A stretch of DNA of 64,000 bases from Paraburkholderia sp. BL9I2N2 (GTDB taxonomy: Bacteria; Pseudomonadota; Gammaproteobacteria; Burkholderiales; Burkholderiaceae), in contig NZ_SMGP01000002.1 in assembly GCF_004339745.1 (NCBI RefSeq), positions 1,364,001-1,428,000 of the forward strand, written 5' to 3'. Of this stretch, positions 35,162 to 44,509 are shown one piece after another. Position 1 is the first letter of the stretch. Every line of letters starts with the position of its first letter. Under the pieces are notes generated by a model, which was not told where the DNA came from, made no database searches, and was given only the letters and a program-made list of their open reading frames with translations. Both the position numbers and the translations under genes were made by a program.

Positions 35162-35710
35162 TCAATGCGAATGTCCGTGGCCTCCGCCACCGCCCCAGTA
35201 GCGGCCGCCGCCCATACCTTGCCCGTGGTATCCGTGGCCACCCCAGCTGCCATGACCGCCCCAACTGCCATGACCGCCCCAACCGCCTCGATATCCGTGC
35301 CCCCAGTAGCCGTGGTGGCCCCAGTAGCCATATCGGCCGCCTCCATAGCAGCAACCGCCCCAATAGCCGAAGCTCAGTGACACCGATGGTCCCCACCACG
35401 CGGGCGAGCCGTAGTACGGATACGGATACGGGTACGGATACGCGACCGGGTAATACGCAGGCGCGACGAAGACGGGCACGGCTGGCGCGGCATAGGTATT
35501 CGTCGATGCAATCGCATCCGACGTAACCGCGCCAGTTGCCGCTGCGTCGGCCACCGAGAACGGATATTGCTGCTGGTCGGCCGGCGCCGGCACAGTGCCG
35601 TACGGAACGTAGCCATAGGGCACGTAATAGTAGCAACCGGACAAGGCTGCGGACAGGACCGCCAACGCAACGGCGCCGCCCGCGCGCGACGTTGCATCCA
35701 GCGTTTTCAT
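35162..35710 (-). CDS. Putative lipoprotein rich in Tyr/Pro and His/Gly/Trp repeats
   Basis: The 182-residue protein has a lipoprotein signal (VALAVLSAALSGC, a good lipobox) and a YPFSVAD segment. A Tyr/Pro stretch (PVAYPYPYPYPYY) comes next, followed by a repetitive tail with GGHGSWGGHGSWGGHG and GGGGHGHSH. The SWGGHG unit is an 18-base tandem repeat. It may bind metals or aromatics at the outer membrane. It parallels the lipoprotein at 20354-20845. Confidence 0.75.
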   Translation of the reverse strand: MKTLDATSRAGGAVALAVLSAALSGCYYYVPYGYVPYGTVPAPADQQQYPFSVADAAATGAVTSDAIASTNTYAAPAVPVFVAPAYYPVAYPYPYPYPYYGSPAWWGPSVSLSFGYWGGCCYGGGRYGYWGHHGYWGHGYRGGWGGHGSWGGHGSWGGHGYHGQGMGGGRYWGGGGGHGHSH

Positions 35711-35982
35711 GACGTGCTCCAAGGTCTGACGCGACGCAGCACGCTGCGTCACGCCTTTAATACAGTCAGCTTACTCCAGAATACGGGATGCCTCTGCGCC
35801 TCAGGGTTCAAGGAGACCACGCATCGGATCCGGGGCGGTGCGCCCCGTCGCGAAGGGTCGGCGATTCATCGGTGGTCGCGGCGGACCGGACCCACGCGAG
35901 GCGAACGATGCTCGCTCCTCGATTCATGAGCGCGTCTATCCGGTTAGACTTGTTTCACCTCAACGCTCGAAAGGTCCACGAC

Positions 35983-36711
35983 ATGCCGAATAGCTCGGAA
36001 ATCAAGGCTCTCTTATTCGACGTCTTCGGGACGGTTGTCGATTGGAGAAGTGGTGTCGCTCGCGATGCCGGTCAGTTTCTCAGCCGCCATGCTGTGCCGA
36101 TTGACGCATTTGAGTTTGCGGACGCGTGGCGACGCCAATACGCGCCCGCAATGGAGGAGATACGGAGCGGGCGGCGGCAGTTCGTCCGGCTTGACGTATT
36201 GCACAGGGAAAACCTGGTCAAAGTCATGACCGACTATGGCGTCGACATCCGTTCAATTTCCACCGAAGAACTCGATGAACTGAATCACGCCTGGCATCGC
36301 CTCGACCCGTGGCCTGATTCCGTCGAAGGGTTGCTGAGACTCAAGCGCCGCTTCATGATCGCCCCGCTCTCGAACGGAAACATCAGGCTGATGATGGATA
36401 TGGCGAAACGGGCCGCGCTTCCGTGGGACGCCATTCTCGGAGCGGAAGTCGTTCGGGCGTACAAGCCGTCGCCACAGGTCTACGTCGACACCGTCGAAAT
36501 CCTTGGTTTGAAGCCTGCGGAAGTTTGCATGGTTGCGGCTCATAACGGCGACCTGGCGGCGGCACGTCAATGTGGCTTGAAGACGGCCTTCGTCGTGCGG
36601 CCCGTCGAACACGGTCCCGGCCAACGGAGCGACCTGCATGCCGAACAGACCTGGGACTTCGTAGCAGCGGATATGAACGACCTGGCTACGAAGCTCGGCT
36701 GCCCCACGTAG
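35983..36711 (+). CDS. Haloacid dehalogenase, type II (HAD superfamily)
   Basis: The 242-residue enzyme has HAD motif I LLFDVFGTVVDWRSG with nucleophile Asp13, motif II APLSNGN, Lys in RAYKPSPQVY and motif IV VAAHNGDLAAARQCGLKTAFV, the pattern of (S)-2-haloacid dehalogenases. It hydrolyses C-halogen bonds in small acids, or acts as a phosphatase. ATG 35983 is chosen because the catalytic motif begins nine residues later. It appears monocistronic. Confidence 0.85.
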   Translation: MPNSSEIKALLFDVFGTVVDWRSGVARDAGQFLSRHAVPIDAFEFADAWRRQYAPAMEEIRSGRRQFVRLDVLHRENLVKVMTDYGVDIRSISTEELDELNHAWHRLDPWPDSVEGLLRLKRRFMIAPLSNGNIRLMMDMAKRAALPWDAILGAEVVRAYKPSPQVYVDTVEILGLKPAEVCMVAAHNGDLAAARQCGLKTAFVVRPVEHGPGQRSDLHAEQTWDFVAADMNDLATKLGCPT

Positions 36712-36912
36712 CACCTCGGATGCCCGCGATGGCATCGTCCTTCTCTTCGCATCCAAAACTCCGGTCCCTAAGCTCGTCGCCGATATTGGCAACCGAGCCG
36801 CCCGACCTTTGCGTCCGCGCCTTGAGGGACAGGTTGGGGTCATCCTGCGGCTGACGGCTCGGGAACACCGCTTGCGCGCATCTGGAGTACCTTTTTTTGA
36901 AGGAGGTGAATC

Positions 36913-37386
36913 ATGGGCTCAATCAACCCGCAAGGTGACACCCGGCGCGGCGCCGACATCGTCGGCAGCGGTATGGGCGAGGGTCCGGGGCCGGACATCA
37001 TGGCCGCAGCAACGCTCGACGGGAACAAGGTCATGTCCTCTGATGGCGAACACGTTGGAAAAATTTCAGACATCATGCTCGACGTCAGGAACGGACGCAT
37101 CGCCTACGCAGTACTTTCAGAAGGCGGCTTCCTCGGAATGGGTTCAAACCTGCATGCCATCCCGTGGAGTGCATTGACTCTGGATACGGACGAGAAGTGC
37201 TTCGTCGTCGACATCTCCGCACAGCGCCTGAAGGACGAGCCGGGTTTCGACAAGGATCACTGGCCGTCGATGGCAGACGCGAAGTGGGGAGAGTCGACGT
37301 ACAGCTACTACAATCGGCAGCCGTACTGGGCCGCGACCCATGAAGTGGTGGAAAACGATCCTGCCATCAGACCGAGCGAGCACTGA
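36913..37386 (+). CDS. PRC-barrel domain protein
   Basis: The 157-residue protein has a PRC-barrel (about 30-105: MAAATLDGNKVMSSDGEHVGKISDIMLDVRNGRIAYAVLSEGGFLGMG, then IPWSALTLD). The Gly-rich N-terminus and the Tyr/Trp-rich C-terminus (YSYYNRQPYWAATHEV) are variable. Such proteins are often stress-induced and abundant. A very strong ribosome binding site (GAAGGAGGTGA) precedes the ATG. Function unknown. Confidence 0.85.
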   Translation: MGSINPQGDTRRGADIVGSGMGEGPGPDIMAAATLDGNKVMSSDGEHVGKISDIMLDVRNGRIAYAVLSEGGFLGMGSNLHAIPWSALTLDTDEKCFVVDISAQRLKDEPGFDKDHWPSMADAKWGESTYSYYNRQPYWAATHEVVENDPAIRPSEH

Positions 37387-37498
37387 ACAACAACGGGTAA
37401 GCCGTGTCAGGCGGACGGCTAATCTGTCGCTCTAGCTGGCGCTTACGCCACCGCGTCTCACTGCGGTGCGCGTAAGCGCATCGAATAAAGCATCGACG

Positions 37499-37712
37499 TC
37501 AGACCGGATTCAATGCAGGCCGCTCATCGAGCACCGCGGCGACATTGTCGAGTGCCGTGAAGCCCATCTGGTCACGGGTCTCGATCGTGGCGCTGGCCAT
37601 ATGGGGCGTCAGGAACACGTTGTCGAGTCCTGCGAACCGCCTGTCGACATTGGGCTCGTTCCGGTACACGTCCAACCCCGCGCCGAACAGATGCCCCGAA
37701 GTCAGCCACGCT
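37499..37712 (-). pseudogene. C-terminal remnant of a D-2-hydroxyacid dehydrogenase gene
   Basis: On the minus strand the bases encode SGHLFGAGLDVYRNEP, then NVFLTPHMASATIETRDQMG and DNVAAVLDERPALNPV with a stop at 37499. This is the typical end of glyoxylate/hydroxypyruvate reductases, including the catalytic His in TPHMAS. Nothing upstream encodes the NAD-binding domain, so it is a decayed fragment. The abutting plus-strand frame ending TLDKNRVFKVVER at about 37750 may be the end of another lost gene. The rest of the 37387-37894 gap shows nothing. Confidence 0.72.
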
Positions 37713-37894
37713 CGACAAGAATCGGGTGTTCAAGGTGGTGGAGCGCTGAGGAGTCATACAGCCCGATCTCCGCTGAAACGGAAAAGTTTCGACGCCATCT
37801 GTCGATTTTGCGCGCACTCATTCGTCGTAGTGTTGAAGGCGCCGAATGCCTTCCGACATAAACCGGGACTCATCGTTTGGACAGGAGAATCGAA

Positions 37895-38329
37895 ATGCGC
37901 GTAATGGTCATGGTCAAAGCGACCGCCGAATCCGAAGCAGGTCAAATGCCCAGCACGGAACTCATCGCGGCGATGGGCCGATATAACGAAGAACTGGTCA
38001 AGGCCGGGATCATGCTCGGCGGCGACGGACTCAAACCGAGTTCGAAGGGCGTGCGCGTGAGATTTTCCGGCAAGGACCGGACCGTCGTCGACGGCCCGTT
38101 TGCCGAAACCAAGGAGCTGATCGCGGGCTACTGGATCTGGCAGGTGCAATCAATGGACGAAGCGATCGAATGGGTACGCCGCTGCCCGAACCCGATGCCA
38201 AGCGAGTCGGAAATCGAAATTCGCCCGTTCTTCGAGGCCGCGGACTTTGGCGAGGCGTTCACGCCCGAGCTTCAGGAAAACGAAGAGCGCCTGCGCCAGC
38301 AAATTGAATCCAATCAAGGCAAAAAATAA
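37895..38329 (+). CDS. YciI-related / DGPF-domain protein
   Basis: The 144-residue protein is of the YCII/DGPF family: MVKATAESEAGQMPSTELIAAMGRYNEELVKAGIML, the family signature VVDGPFAETKELIAGYWIWQV, then EAIEWVRRCPNPM and EIEIRPFFE. The fold is a ferredoxin-like dimer. Biochemical role unknown; such genes often travel with ECF sigma factors, none of which is present. ATG 37895 follows GGAG. Confidence 0.88.
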   Translation: MRVMVMVKATAESEAGQMPSTELIAAMGRYNEELVKAGIMLGGDGLKPSSKGVRVRFSGKDRTVVDGPFAETKELIAGYWIWQVQSMDEAIEWVRRCPNPMPSESEIEIRPFFEAADFGEAFTPELQENEERLRQQIESNQGKK

Positions 38330-38366
38330 GGAAACACTCCGCGCGCCCAATCGTTGCCGCCTTCCG

Positions 38367-38654
38367 TCACACGCCTTCGACGAGAACGGCGCGGTAACGC
38401 GCGCCCTTGAACCGGTGCTGCACGACCTCCTGATAGGCCGGGCTGTCGTACCACGCACGCGCGGCCGCCGTCGACGGAAATTCAGCGATTACGACGCCCT
38501 CTGGCGCGTCGCCCTCAAGAACCTGCTGAGGTCCGTATGCGGCGAGCAGCTTGACGGGATGACCCTTGAAGGTCTCGCCCACCTTGCTTTGATAGATGTC
38601 GAGCTCACTCTGATCCTGCGTGCTTTCTTTCGTGAAGACGATATAAGTCGCCAT
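38367..38654 (-). CDS. DUF1330 family protein
   Basis: The 95-residue protein has the compact ferredoxin-like DUF1330 pattern (YIVFTKESTQDQSELDIYQSKVGETFKGHPVKLLAAYG, then GVVIAEFPSTAAARAWYDSPAYQEVVQHRF). The WYDSPAYQ segment is diagnostic. Function unknown. It converges with the YciI-like gene. Confidence 0.85.
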   Translation of the reverse strand: MATYIVFTKESTQDQSELDIYQSKVGETFKGHPVKLLAAYGPQQVLEGDAPEGVVIAEFPSTAAARAWYDSPAYQEVVQHRFKGARYRAVLVEGV

Positions 38655-38774
38655 AAGGTACGCTCCTGAGGTGATGTGAAGATGCGCACGATGATCCTTG
38701 CGAGCGTATTGGACCTCGATACGCAGCGTCGGCGCATAGTCGAACTTGCATCCTCCATTCTAACGCCGCGATCG

Positions 38775-39341
38775 CTATCCCACTGTCGTAGCATGAATCG
38801 CCTTGACGACCTCATCGGTGAAGCGGGTGTCGCCCTCTTCGATGTCTGCGGACAAGCGCACGGTGATCTCCTGCAAGAGCCAACCGTTGCCATCCGGATC
38901 GCTGAACGAAGCGTACGAGGCATAACTTTGCCGTTGCGGATTCAGGCCGCTAACCACGCATTTCGCGTCGGCATGGTGGAACACGCCGCCCGTGTCGTGG
39001 AATGGCTTGCTGATCTCGATGCCACGACGGAGCAGTTCATTGCGCGCGGCCACGATGTCGGAGACGACGAGGTGAAGCGCCTGGACTGAGCCCGGCGCCG
39101 CGGCGGTAACGTTCGTGCCGAACATGACTGAACATGCGGAGCCGGGCGGCGTGTACTGGATCACGCGGTAGTCGTCCCCTGCCTTGAAGTCGAGATCGAG
39201 CCGCCAACCCAACTCGCCATAAAAGCGCTTGGCGCGATCGACGTCCGAGACAGGGATCACGACGATCTCGAGCTTCATGTCGAACGCGCCGGCGTCCAGG
39301 GTCCCCACTGCGCGTTCGCTCCGCATTGGAATGTTGCTCAT
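38775..39341 (-). CDS. VOC-family protein (glyoxalase/bleomycin-resistance fold)
   Basis: The 188-residue protein has a VOC core: KLEIVVIPVSDVDRAKRFYGELGWRLDLDF, then QALHLVVSDIVAARNELLRRGIEISKPFH and FSDPDGNGWLLQEI. The N-terminal 20 and C-terminal 30 residues are extras. Metal-ligand positions are not the canonical His/Glu set, so enzymatic activity is uncertain. ATG 39341 was chosen by family alignment. Confidence 0.85.
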   Translation of the reverse strand: MSNIPMRSERAVGTLDAGAFDMKLEIVVIPVSDVDRAKRFYGELGWRLDLDFKAGDDYRVIQYTPPGSACSVMFGTNVTAAAPGSVQALHLVVSDIVAARNELLRRGIEISKPFHDTGGVFHHADAKCVVSGLNPQRQSYASYASFSDPDGNGWLLQEITVRLSADIEEGDTRFTDEVVKAIHATTVG

Positions 39342-39811
39342 GTCTGGCTCCTGAGAGGCGTTGACTACCGGTTCCCCGTTCACGGCTTCGGGTATGTGGA
39401 ACCACAATATGTGAAAACGCAACGTGAAAACACGGCGCGTGACGACACAATCTTTTGCATTGATGCCAGCGTGAAAACAGCAGCGTCGCGGGCATTGCGC
39501 CACGGCGTCGCCCGGTCGAACAGCGAAGCGCTGCGCATACCATTGCATGGTCCAGGCAATACCTTCGTGTGATGGCGCGGCGCGGGAGCCGGACCAGAAT
39601 ACAAGCGTTCCTCGCATGCGGCGGCAATGGGAGGCCGCGATGACAGCGTCCTCTTCACCGCGCCCGGCGGCCCCATCTTCCAGGCCCGCGCGCGCCAATT
39701 TCCCCGCAAGGCGAGGACCACGTACACCTACTCCGAGCAACGACTTTCATCTCAAGCTTGCCCTGCGGCGAAGCCGCGTTTAGACACTGGCCTCAATGAA
39801 CGGAGACTGCA
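39342..39811. other. 470-base intergenic stretch, no gene recognised
   Basis: The only structure I see is a GTGAAAAC octamer three times between 39411 and 39479. No frame resembles a known protein. Confidence 0.4.
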
Positions 39812-40489
39812 ATGAAAATCCTGTTGGTTTTGACTTCGCACAACGTGCTTGGAGATACCGGCAAGCCGACCGGCTTCTGGCTCGAAGAATTCACGGCTCC
39901 CTACTATGCGTTCACGGATGCCGATGCAGAGGTCACCGTGACCTCACCCAAGGGTGGCCATCCACCGATCGATCCCAGAAGCGACGACCCCGACAATCAG
40001 ACCGACTCGATGCTCCGCTTCAAGAAAGATCCTGCGACCCAGAAGGTGTTGGCCAACAGCGTCAAGCTCGCCGATGTCAAAGCGGCCGACTACGATACGA
40101 TTTTCTACGCCGGTGGTCATGGCCCGATGTGGGATCTGACCAATGACAAAAACTCGATCGCCTTGATCGAGGATTTCTACAACGCCGGCAAGCCGGTCGC
40201 CGCCGTCTGTCATGGCCCTTGTGTTCTGCTCAAGGCGACCTACGAGGGGCAGCCTCTCGTCAAGGGAAAGCGCGTCACCTGCTTTACCAATGATGAGGAA
40301 GAAGCCGTCGGCCTCACCAAGGTCATGCCCTTCCTCGTCGAAGATGAACTCAAGCGTCTGGGCGGCCACTTTGAAAAGGTGGCCAACTGGGCCGTGCTCA
40401 CCATTGTCGACGGACGGCTGATCACCGGCCAGAACCCGGCCTCATCTGGTCCGACTGCCAGGGAACTGCTGAAGGTTCTGCAGGCCTAG
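39812..40489 (+). CDS. DJ-1/PfpI family protein (Hsp31/glyoxalase III-like)
   Basis: The 225-residue protein has the class-I glutamine-amidotransferase-like fold with the nucleophile elbow AAVCHGPC (Cys133, His134) and the Glu of WLEEF near residue 25, as in Hsp31-type chaperone/glyoxalase III proteins. TIFYAGGHGPMWDL is another hallmark. It probably detoxifies methylglyoxal or repairs glycation. It is 56 bases before a crotonase gene on the same strand. Confidence 0.88.
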   Translation: MKILLVLTSHNVLGDTGKPTGFWLEEFTAPYYAFTDADAEVTVTSPKGGHPPIDPRSDDPDNQTDSMLRFKKDPATQKVLANSVKLADVKAADYDTIFYAGGHGPMWDLTNDKNSIALIEDFYNAGKPVAAVCHGPCVLLKATYEGQPLVKGKRVTCFTNDEEEAVGLTKVMPFLVEDELKRLGGHFEKVANWAVLTIVDGRLITGQNPASSGPTARELLKVLQA

Positions 40490-40545
40490 TCCCAATCGGG
40501 CGCGGGCCGCGAAGCCCGCGCATATGTCGGCGATAGGAGTCCCCA

Positions 40546-41382
40546 ATGAACGCAACCACGAACCCCGTTCAGATTAGCGTGGCCCGGCGATCCGCGGCCT
40601 ATTGGCGTGTCACGATCGACAACCCGCCGATCAACGTCATGGGGCCGCCAATGGTCCAGCAGTTTCAGGAACTCATCAACGCGCTCGAAACCGACGAGCA
40701 TGTGAAGGTCGTGGTCTTCGATAGCGCGGTGGACGGCTACTTCCTGAATCACTCCGATTTCCTGGCCAGGCTCGAGGATCTGACCGCCATGCCGCCCGGC
40801 CCCACAGGCTTACCGCAGTGGCCGGACTTCCTCGTGCGCCTGACGCGCGCGCCCGTCGTCTCCATCGCCCTGATCCGCGGCCGGGCGACGGGCAATGGCA
40901 GCGAGATCACGCTCGCCTGCGACATGAGTTTCGCCAGTCGGGAAAAGGCGCTGCTCTCGCAATGGGAGGTGGGCGTCGGGATGGTCGCCGGCGGCGGCCC
41001 CATGGCCCGACTGCCCCAGCTCATTGGCCGTAACCGCGCACTGGAGGTGCTTCTGGGTTCTGAAGACCTCCGTGCCGACCAGGCAGAGGCCTATGGCTAT
41101 GTGAACCGGGCACTGCCCGATGCCGACCTCGACGCATTCGTGGATGCGTTGGCAACCCGGATCGCCGGGTTTGACAAGTGGGCCATCGCCAACACCAAGC
41201 GCCTCGTCAACACTTCTCTGCCGCCGGACGTGGAGCTCGGCGCCGGGTGGGACGCGTGCATCGCGTCATTGGGGCGGCCCGCCGCGCAGGAAAATATCAA
41301 GGCGCTACTGGCGCGTGGCTTTCACAAGCCGGGCGATGTCGAAGATCGGCTCGGATACTACGTCGGCCAGCTCGCGCACTAA
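40546..41382 (+). CDS. Enoyl-CoA hydratase/isomerase (crotonase) family protein
   Basis: The 278-residue protein shows the crotonase fold: YWRVTIDNPPINVMGPPMVQQF, the two oxyanion segments VDGYFLNHSDF and IRGRATGNGSEITLACDMSFAS. A Trp-containing stretch (LSQWEVGVGMVAGGGPMARLPQLIG) takes the place where catalytic Glu residues usually lie, so the reaction is unclear. Probably in one transcript with the DJ-1-like gene. Confidence 0.85.
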   Translation: MNATTNPVQISVARRSAAYWRVTIDNPPINVMGPPMVQQFQELINALETDEHVKVVVFDSAVDGYFLNHSDFLARLEDLTAMPPGPTGLPQWPDFLVRLTRAPVVSIALIRGRATGNGSEITLACDMSFASREKALLSQWEVGVGMVAGGGPMARLPQLIGRNRALEVLLGSEDLRADQAEAYGYVNRALPDADLDAFVDALATRIAGFDKWAIANTKRLVNTSLPPDVELGAGWDACIASLGRPAAQENIKALLARGFHKPGDVEDRLGYYVGQLAH

Positions 41383-41641
41383 GCCGGCGCGCGAGACGCT
41401 CTCTCGCTGCTTTGGAAAAAGCTCGCACGTGGTAGCTGAGAAATCTATCGCGGCGGCGGCATCAGCGTCGCTCGCCCGGATGAATTTCTTTTTCGATAAA
41501 TGTTTTTTTCGGCGCACATGCCGCCCTTCATCGAAAGCCGAATGAAAAAAAGAAATCACGTGGTGGTCATATCGCGTCTCTAACGTCTGCGGCACGGTAA
41601 GAGTGACAACTTTGTCGCCGCCGTCCATGGAGACTAAAGAG

Positions 41642-42589
41642 ATGACGCGTGCCCTGTTCCCCGTCACAGCAACTCTGAAAGCGCTCGCCGCCGCGGCGAT
41701 CATCGGCCTCGCTTCGGCCAGCGTGCAAGCCGACGTGCCCGATCCCACCACGCAGATCACGCAAAGCGGCTACTCGCCCGTGTATGTCGGCGTCGATGCC
41801 GAAATGGCGACCGTGCCGTCGAATGCCGTGACTACGGGCGGCAAGCCGACCGTGAGCCGCGCATACGTGATGCGCATCGATTTGCGCGCGCCGGGCGTGA
41901 GCGTCGAAACGACCGGGCATAGCGGCCCGCTGATGACGACGTCGGAAACGATTTCGCAATTCGCCGCGCGCACCGGTGTGCGGCTCGCAGTCAACGCGAA
42001 CTTTTTCGCGCCGTGCTGCGCGACGACGCCGGAGCCGAAGTCGATCATCGGCTTGCTGGTGTCGCACGGCCAGATCGTGAGCCCGCTGACCAGCGACCCG
42101 ACGCAAAGTGAAGCGGTACTTGCGATCACGCGGCAGGGCCGCGCGTATATCGCCGAAGCGCCGCAGATTTCAGCGCAGGATCTGAAGCTGATCGATACGG
42201 CGGTCGCCGGCTCGGCGATTCTGCTGAAAAACGGCCAGGACGTCAGCGCGCAAAGCCCGAACGAAGGCGATCCGCTTAATCCGAATCCGCGCACACTGGT
42301 CGGCCTGTCGCAACAGGGGCGCTTTCTCTATCTCGTCGTGATCGACGGACGCGTCGCGGGTTATTCGACGGGCACGACCAACGCGCAATCGGCGCAACTG
42401 ATGAAGGCGATCGGCGCGGACGACGCGATCAATCTCGACGGCGGCGGCTCGACCGAACTCGTGCGCGCCGACCAGATCGGCGTGCCGTTTATCGTCGATA
42501 CACCGAGTGGCGGTGCGGAACGGCTCGACGCGTCGGCGATCGGCGTGCATGCGTTGAAGCTGCCGGACTTGCCGGGCCTGCCGTTTTGA
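41642..42589 (+). CDS. Exported phosphodiester-glycosidase (NAGPA) domain protein
   Basis: The 315-residue protein has a signal peptide (LFPVTATLKALAAAAIIGLASASVQA) and the NAGPA domain: RAYVMRIDLRAPGVSVETT, LAVNANFFAP and the signature DDAINLDGGGSTELV. In eukaryotes the fold uncovers mannose-6-phosphate; bacterial members act on glycan phosphodiesters or are linked to exopolysaccharide. Location should be periplasmic. ATG 41627 is an alternative start. A strong terminator follows. Confidence 0.85.
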   Translation: MTRALFPVTATLKALAAAAIIGLASASVQADVPDPTTQITQSGYSPVYVGVDAEMATVPSNAVTTGGKPTVSRAYVMRIDLRAPGVSVETTGHSGPLMTTSETISQFAARTGVRLAVNANFFAPCCATTPEPKSIIGLLVSHGQIVSPLTSDPTQSEAVLAITRQGRAYIAEAPQISAQDLKLIDTAVAGSAILLKNGQDVSAQSPNEGDPLNPNPRTLVGLSQQGRFLYLVVIDGRVAGYSTGTTNAQSAQLMKAIGADDAINLDGGGSTELVRADQIGVPFIVDTPSGGAERLDASAIGVHALKLPDLPGLPF

Positions 42590-42626
42590 GGCATTGAATA
42601 GTCGAAGCCGCATCAGCTTCAAAATG

Positions 42627-42654
42627 GCCGGGCGCTCACGCGTCCGGCTTTTTT
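42627..42654 (+). terminator. Rho-independent terminator after the NAGPA gene
   Basis: GCCGG (42627-42631) pairs with CCGGC (42644-42648) with further pairing inside, followed by six Ts. The remaining bases to 42920 hold no gene and should contain the promoter of the aldehyde oxidoreductase operon. Confidence 0.8.
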
Positions 42655-42920
42655 CTTCTACATTTGGGGTAGATTGATCCCGACACTCGCGATCAGTCGA
42701 GCCGGTCGGTCGCAAATGATTTTCAGGCACGACACGTCTGGGCATCAGATTTGCTGCTGACTCATCCGGGCGTGCGTAACGTGTCTTCCGACGCTCGCTA
42801 ACCTGAATGTCCGACACCCCGGCGAATCGATCGCCAATGGTTCCAAATCCTGCTTCAGCCTGCCGCCCGGCCGCGCCGATTGTCGCCGGATGGGGGCCTC
42901 TCTCGCCATGAGGAGAACGC

Positions 42921-43469
<549 letters not shown>

Positions 43470-43480
43470 GGAGCGCCATC

Positions 43481-44485
43481 ATGGAAATCTTCCAGTTGTC
43501 GCGCGCCAACGGCGTGCGTGAGGCGATCGCGGCGGGCGCGGCTTCGGCAACGGCCCAGCAGGGCGCACAAGTGCGCTTTCTCGCGGGCGGCACGACATTG
43601 CTCGACCTCATGAAGCTCAACGTCGAGCGGCCGACGCGGGTCATCGACATCAGCCGGCTGCCGCTAGACCGTATCGAAGCACTGCCCGATGGCGGCGTGA
43701 AGATCGGCTCGATGGCGCGCAATGCGGACCTGGCACTGCATCCGCTGATCCGCACACCGTATGCGGTGCTGTCGCAGGCGCTGCTCGCGGGAGCCTCGGC
43801 GCAATTGCGAAACATGGCGACGACCGGCGGCAACCTGCTGCAACGCACGCGCTGTGTGTACTTTCGCGACACCGCGATGCCATGCAACAAGCGCGAGCCG
43901 GGCTCGGGCTGTCCGGCGATCCAGGGATTCAATCGCACGCTCGCGATTCTCGGTGCCAGCGACGCCTGCATCGCGACCAACCCGTCGGATATGAACGTCG
44001 CCCTGACCGCGCTCGACGCGACCATTCACGTCGAAGGAACGGACGGCGCGCGCAGCATCGCGATCGACGACTTCTTCGTGTTGCCAGGCGCGACGCCGCA
44101 GCGCGAGAACGTGCTCGACGCAGGCGACCTTATCACGCACGTGACCCTGCCGCCTCTACCAGCGGGCGCGCGCTCGGTTTACCTGAAGCTGCGCGATCGC
44201 GCGTCGTACGAGTTCGCACTGGCGTCGGCCGCCGTGGTCATGACGCTCGACGGTGGACACATCGGACATGTGCGCGTCGCACTCGGCGGCGTCGGCACGC
44301 GGCCTTGGCACGCGCTCGAAGCGGAAGCCGTGCTGCGCGGCGCAACGCCCGATGCCGCGACCTTCCGCAAGGCCGCGGACGCCGCGCTAGCGAACGCGAA
44401 GCCGCAAAGTCAGAACGGCTTCAAAGTCGAGTTGGCGCGCCGCTGCATCGTCCATGCGCTGACCCAGGCTACGGCCACGCCCTGA
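43481..44485 (+). CDS. paoB: Aldehyde oxidoreductase FAD subunit, PaoB/YagS type
   Basis: The 334-residue flavoprotein has the FAD loop RFLAGGTTLLDLMKLNVERP (32-51) and TTGGNLLQRTRC. The insert with Cys125, 135 and 144 (RTRCVYFRDTAMPCNKREPGSGC) matches the extra [4Fe-4S] site described for PaoB. It starts 11 bases after paoA and passes electrons from the iron-sulfur subunit to its acceptor. Confidence 0.9.
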   Translation: MEIFQLSRANGVREAIAAGAASATAQQGAQVRFLAGGTTLLDLMKLNVERPTRVIDISRLPLDRIEALPDGGVKIGSMARNADLALHPLIRTPYAVLSQALLAGASAQLRNMATTGGNLLQRTRCVYFRDTAMPCNKREPGSGCPAIQGFNRTLAILGASDACIATNPSDMNVALTALDATIHVEGTDGARSIAIDDFFVLPGATPQRENVLDAGDLITHVTLPPLPAGARSVYLKLRDRASYEFALASAAVVMTLDGGHIGHVRVALGGVGTRPWHALEAEAVLRGATPDAATFRKAADAALANAKPQSQNGFKVELARRCIVHALTQATATP

Positions 44486-44509
44486 ACCGCCGATCGAGAG
44501 GAACGCCCC

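Noticed and set aside
39411..39479. Three GTGAAAAC octamers as a direct-repeat regulatory array
   Set aside because: Spacing is irregular and no neighbouring regulator suggests a binder; noted only as a curiosity of the gap.
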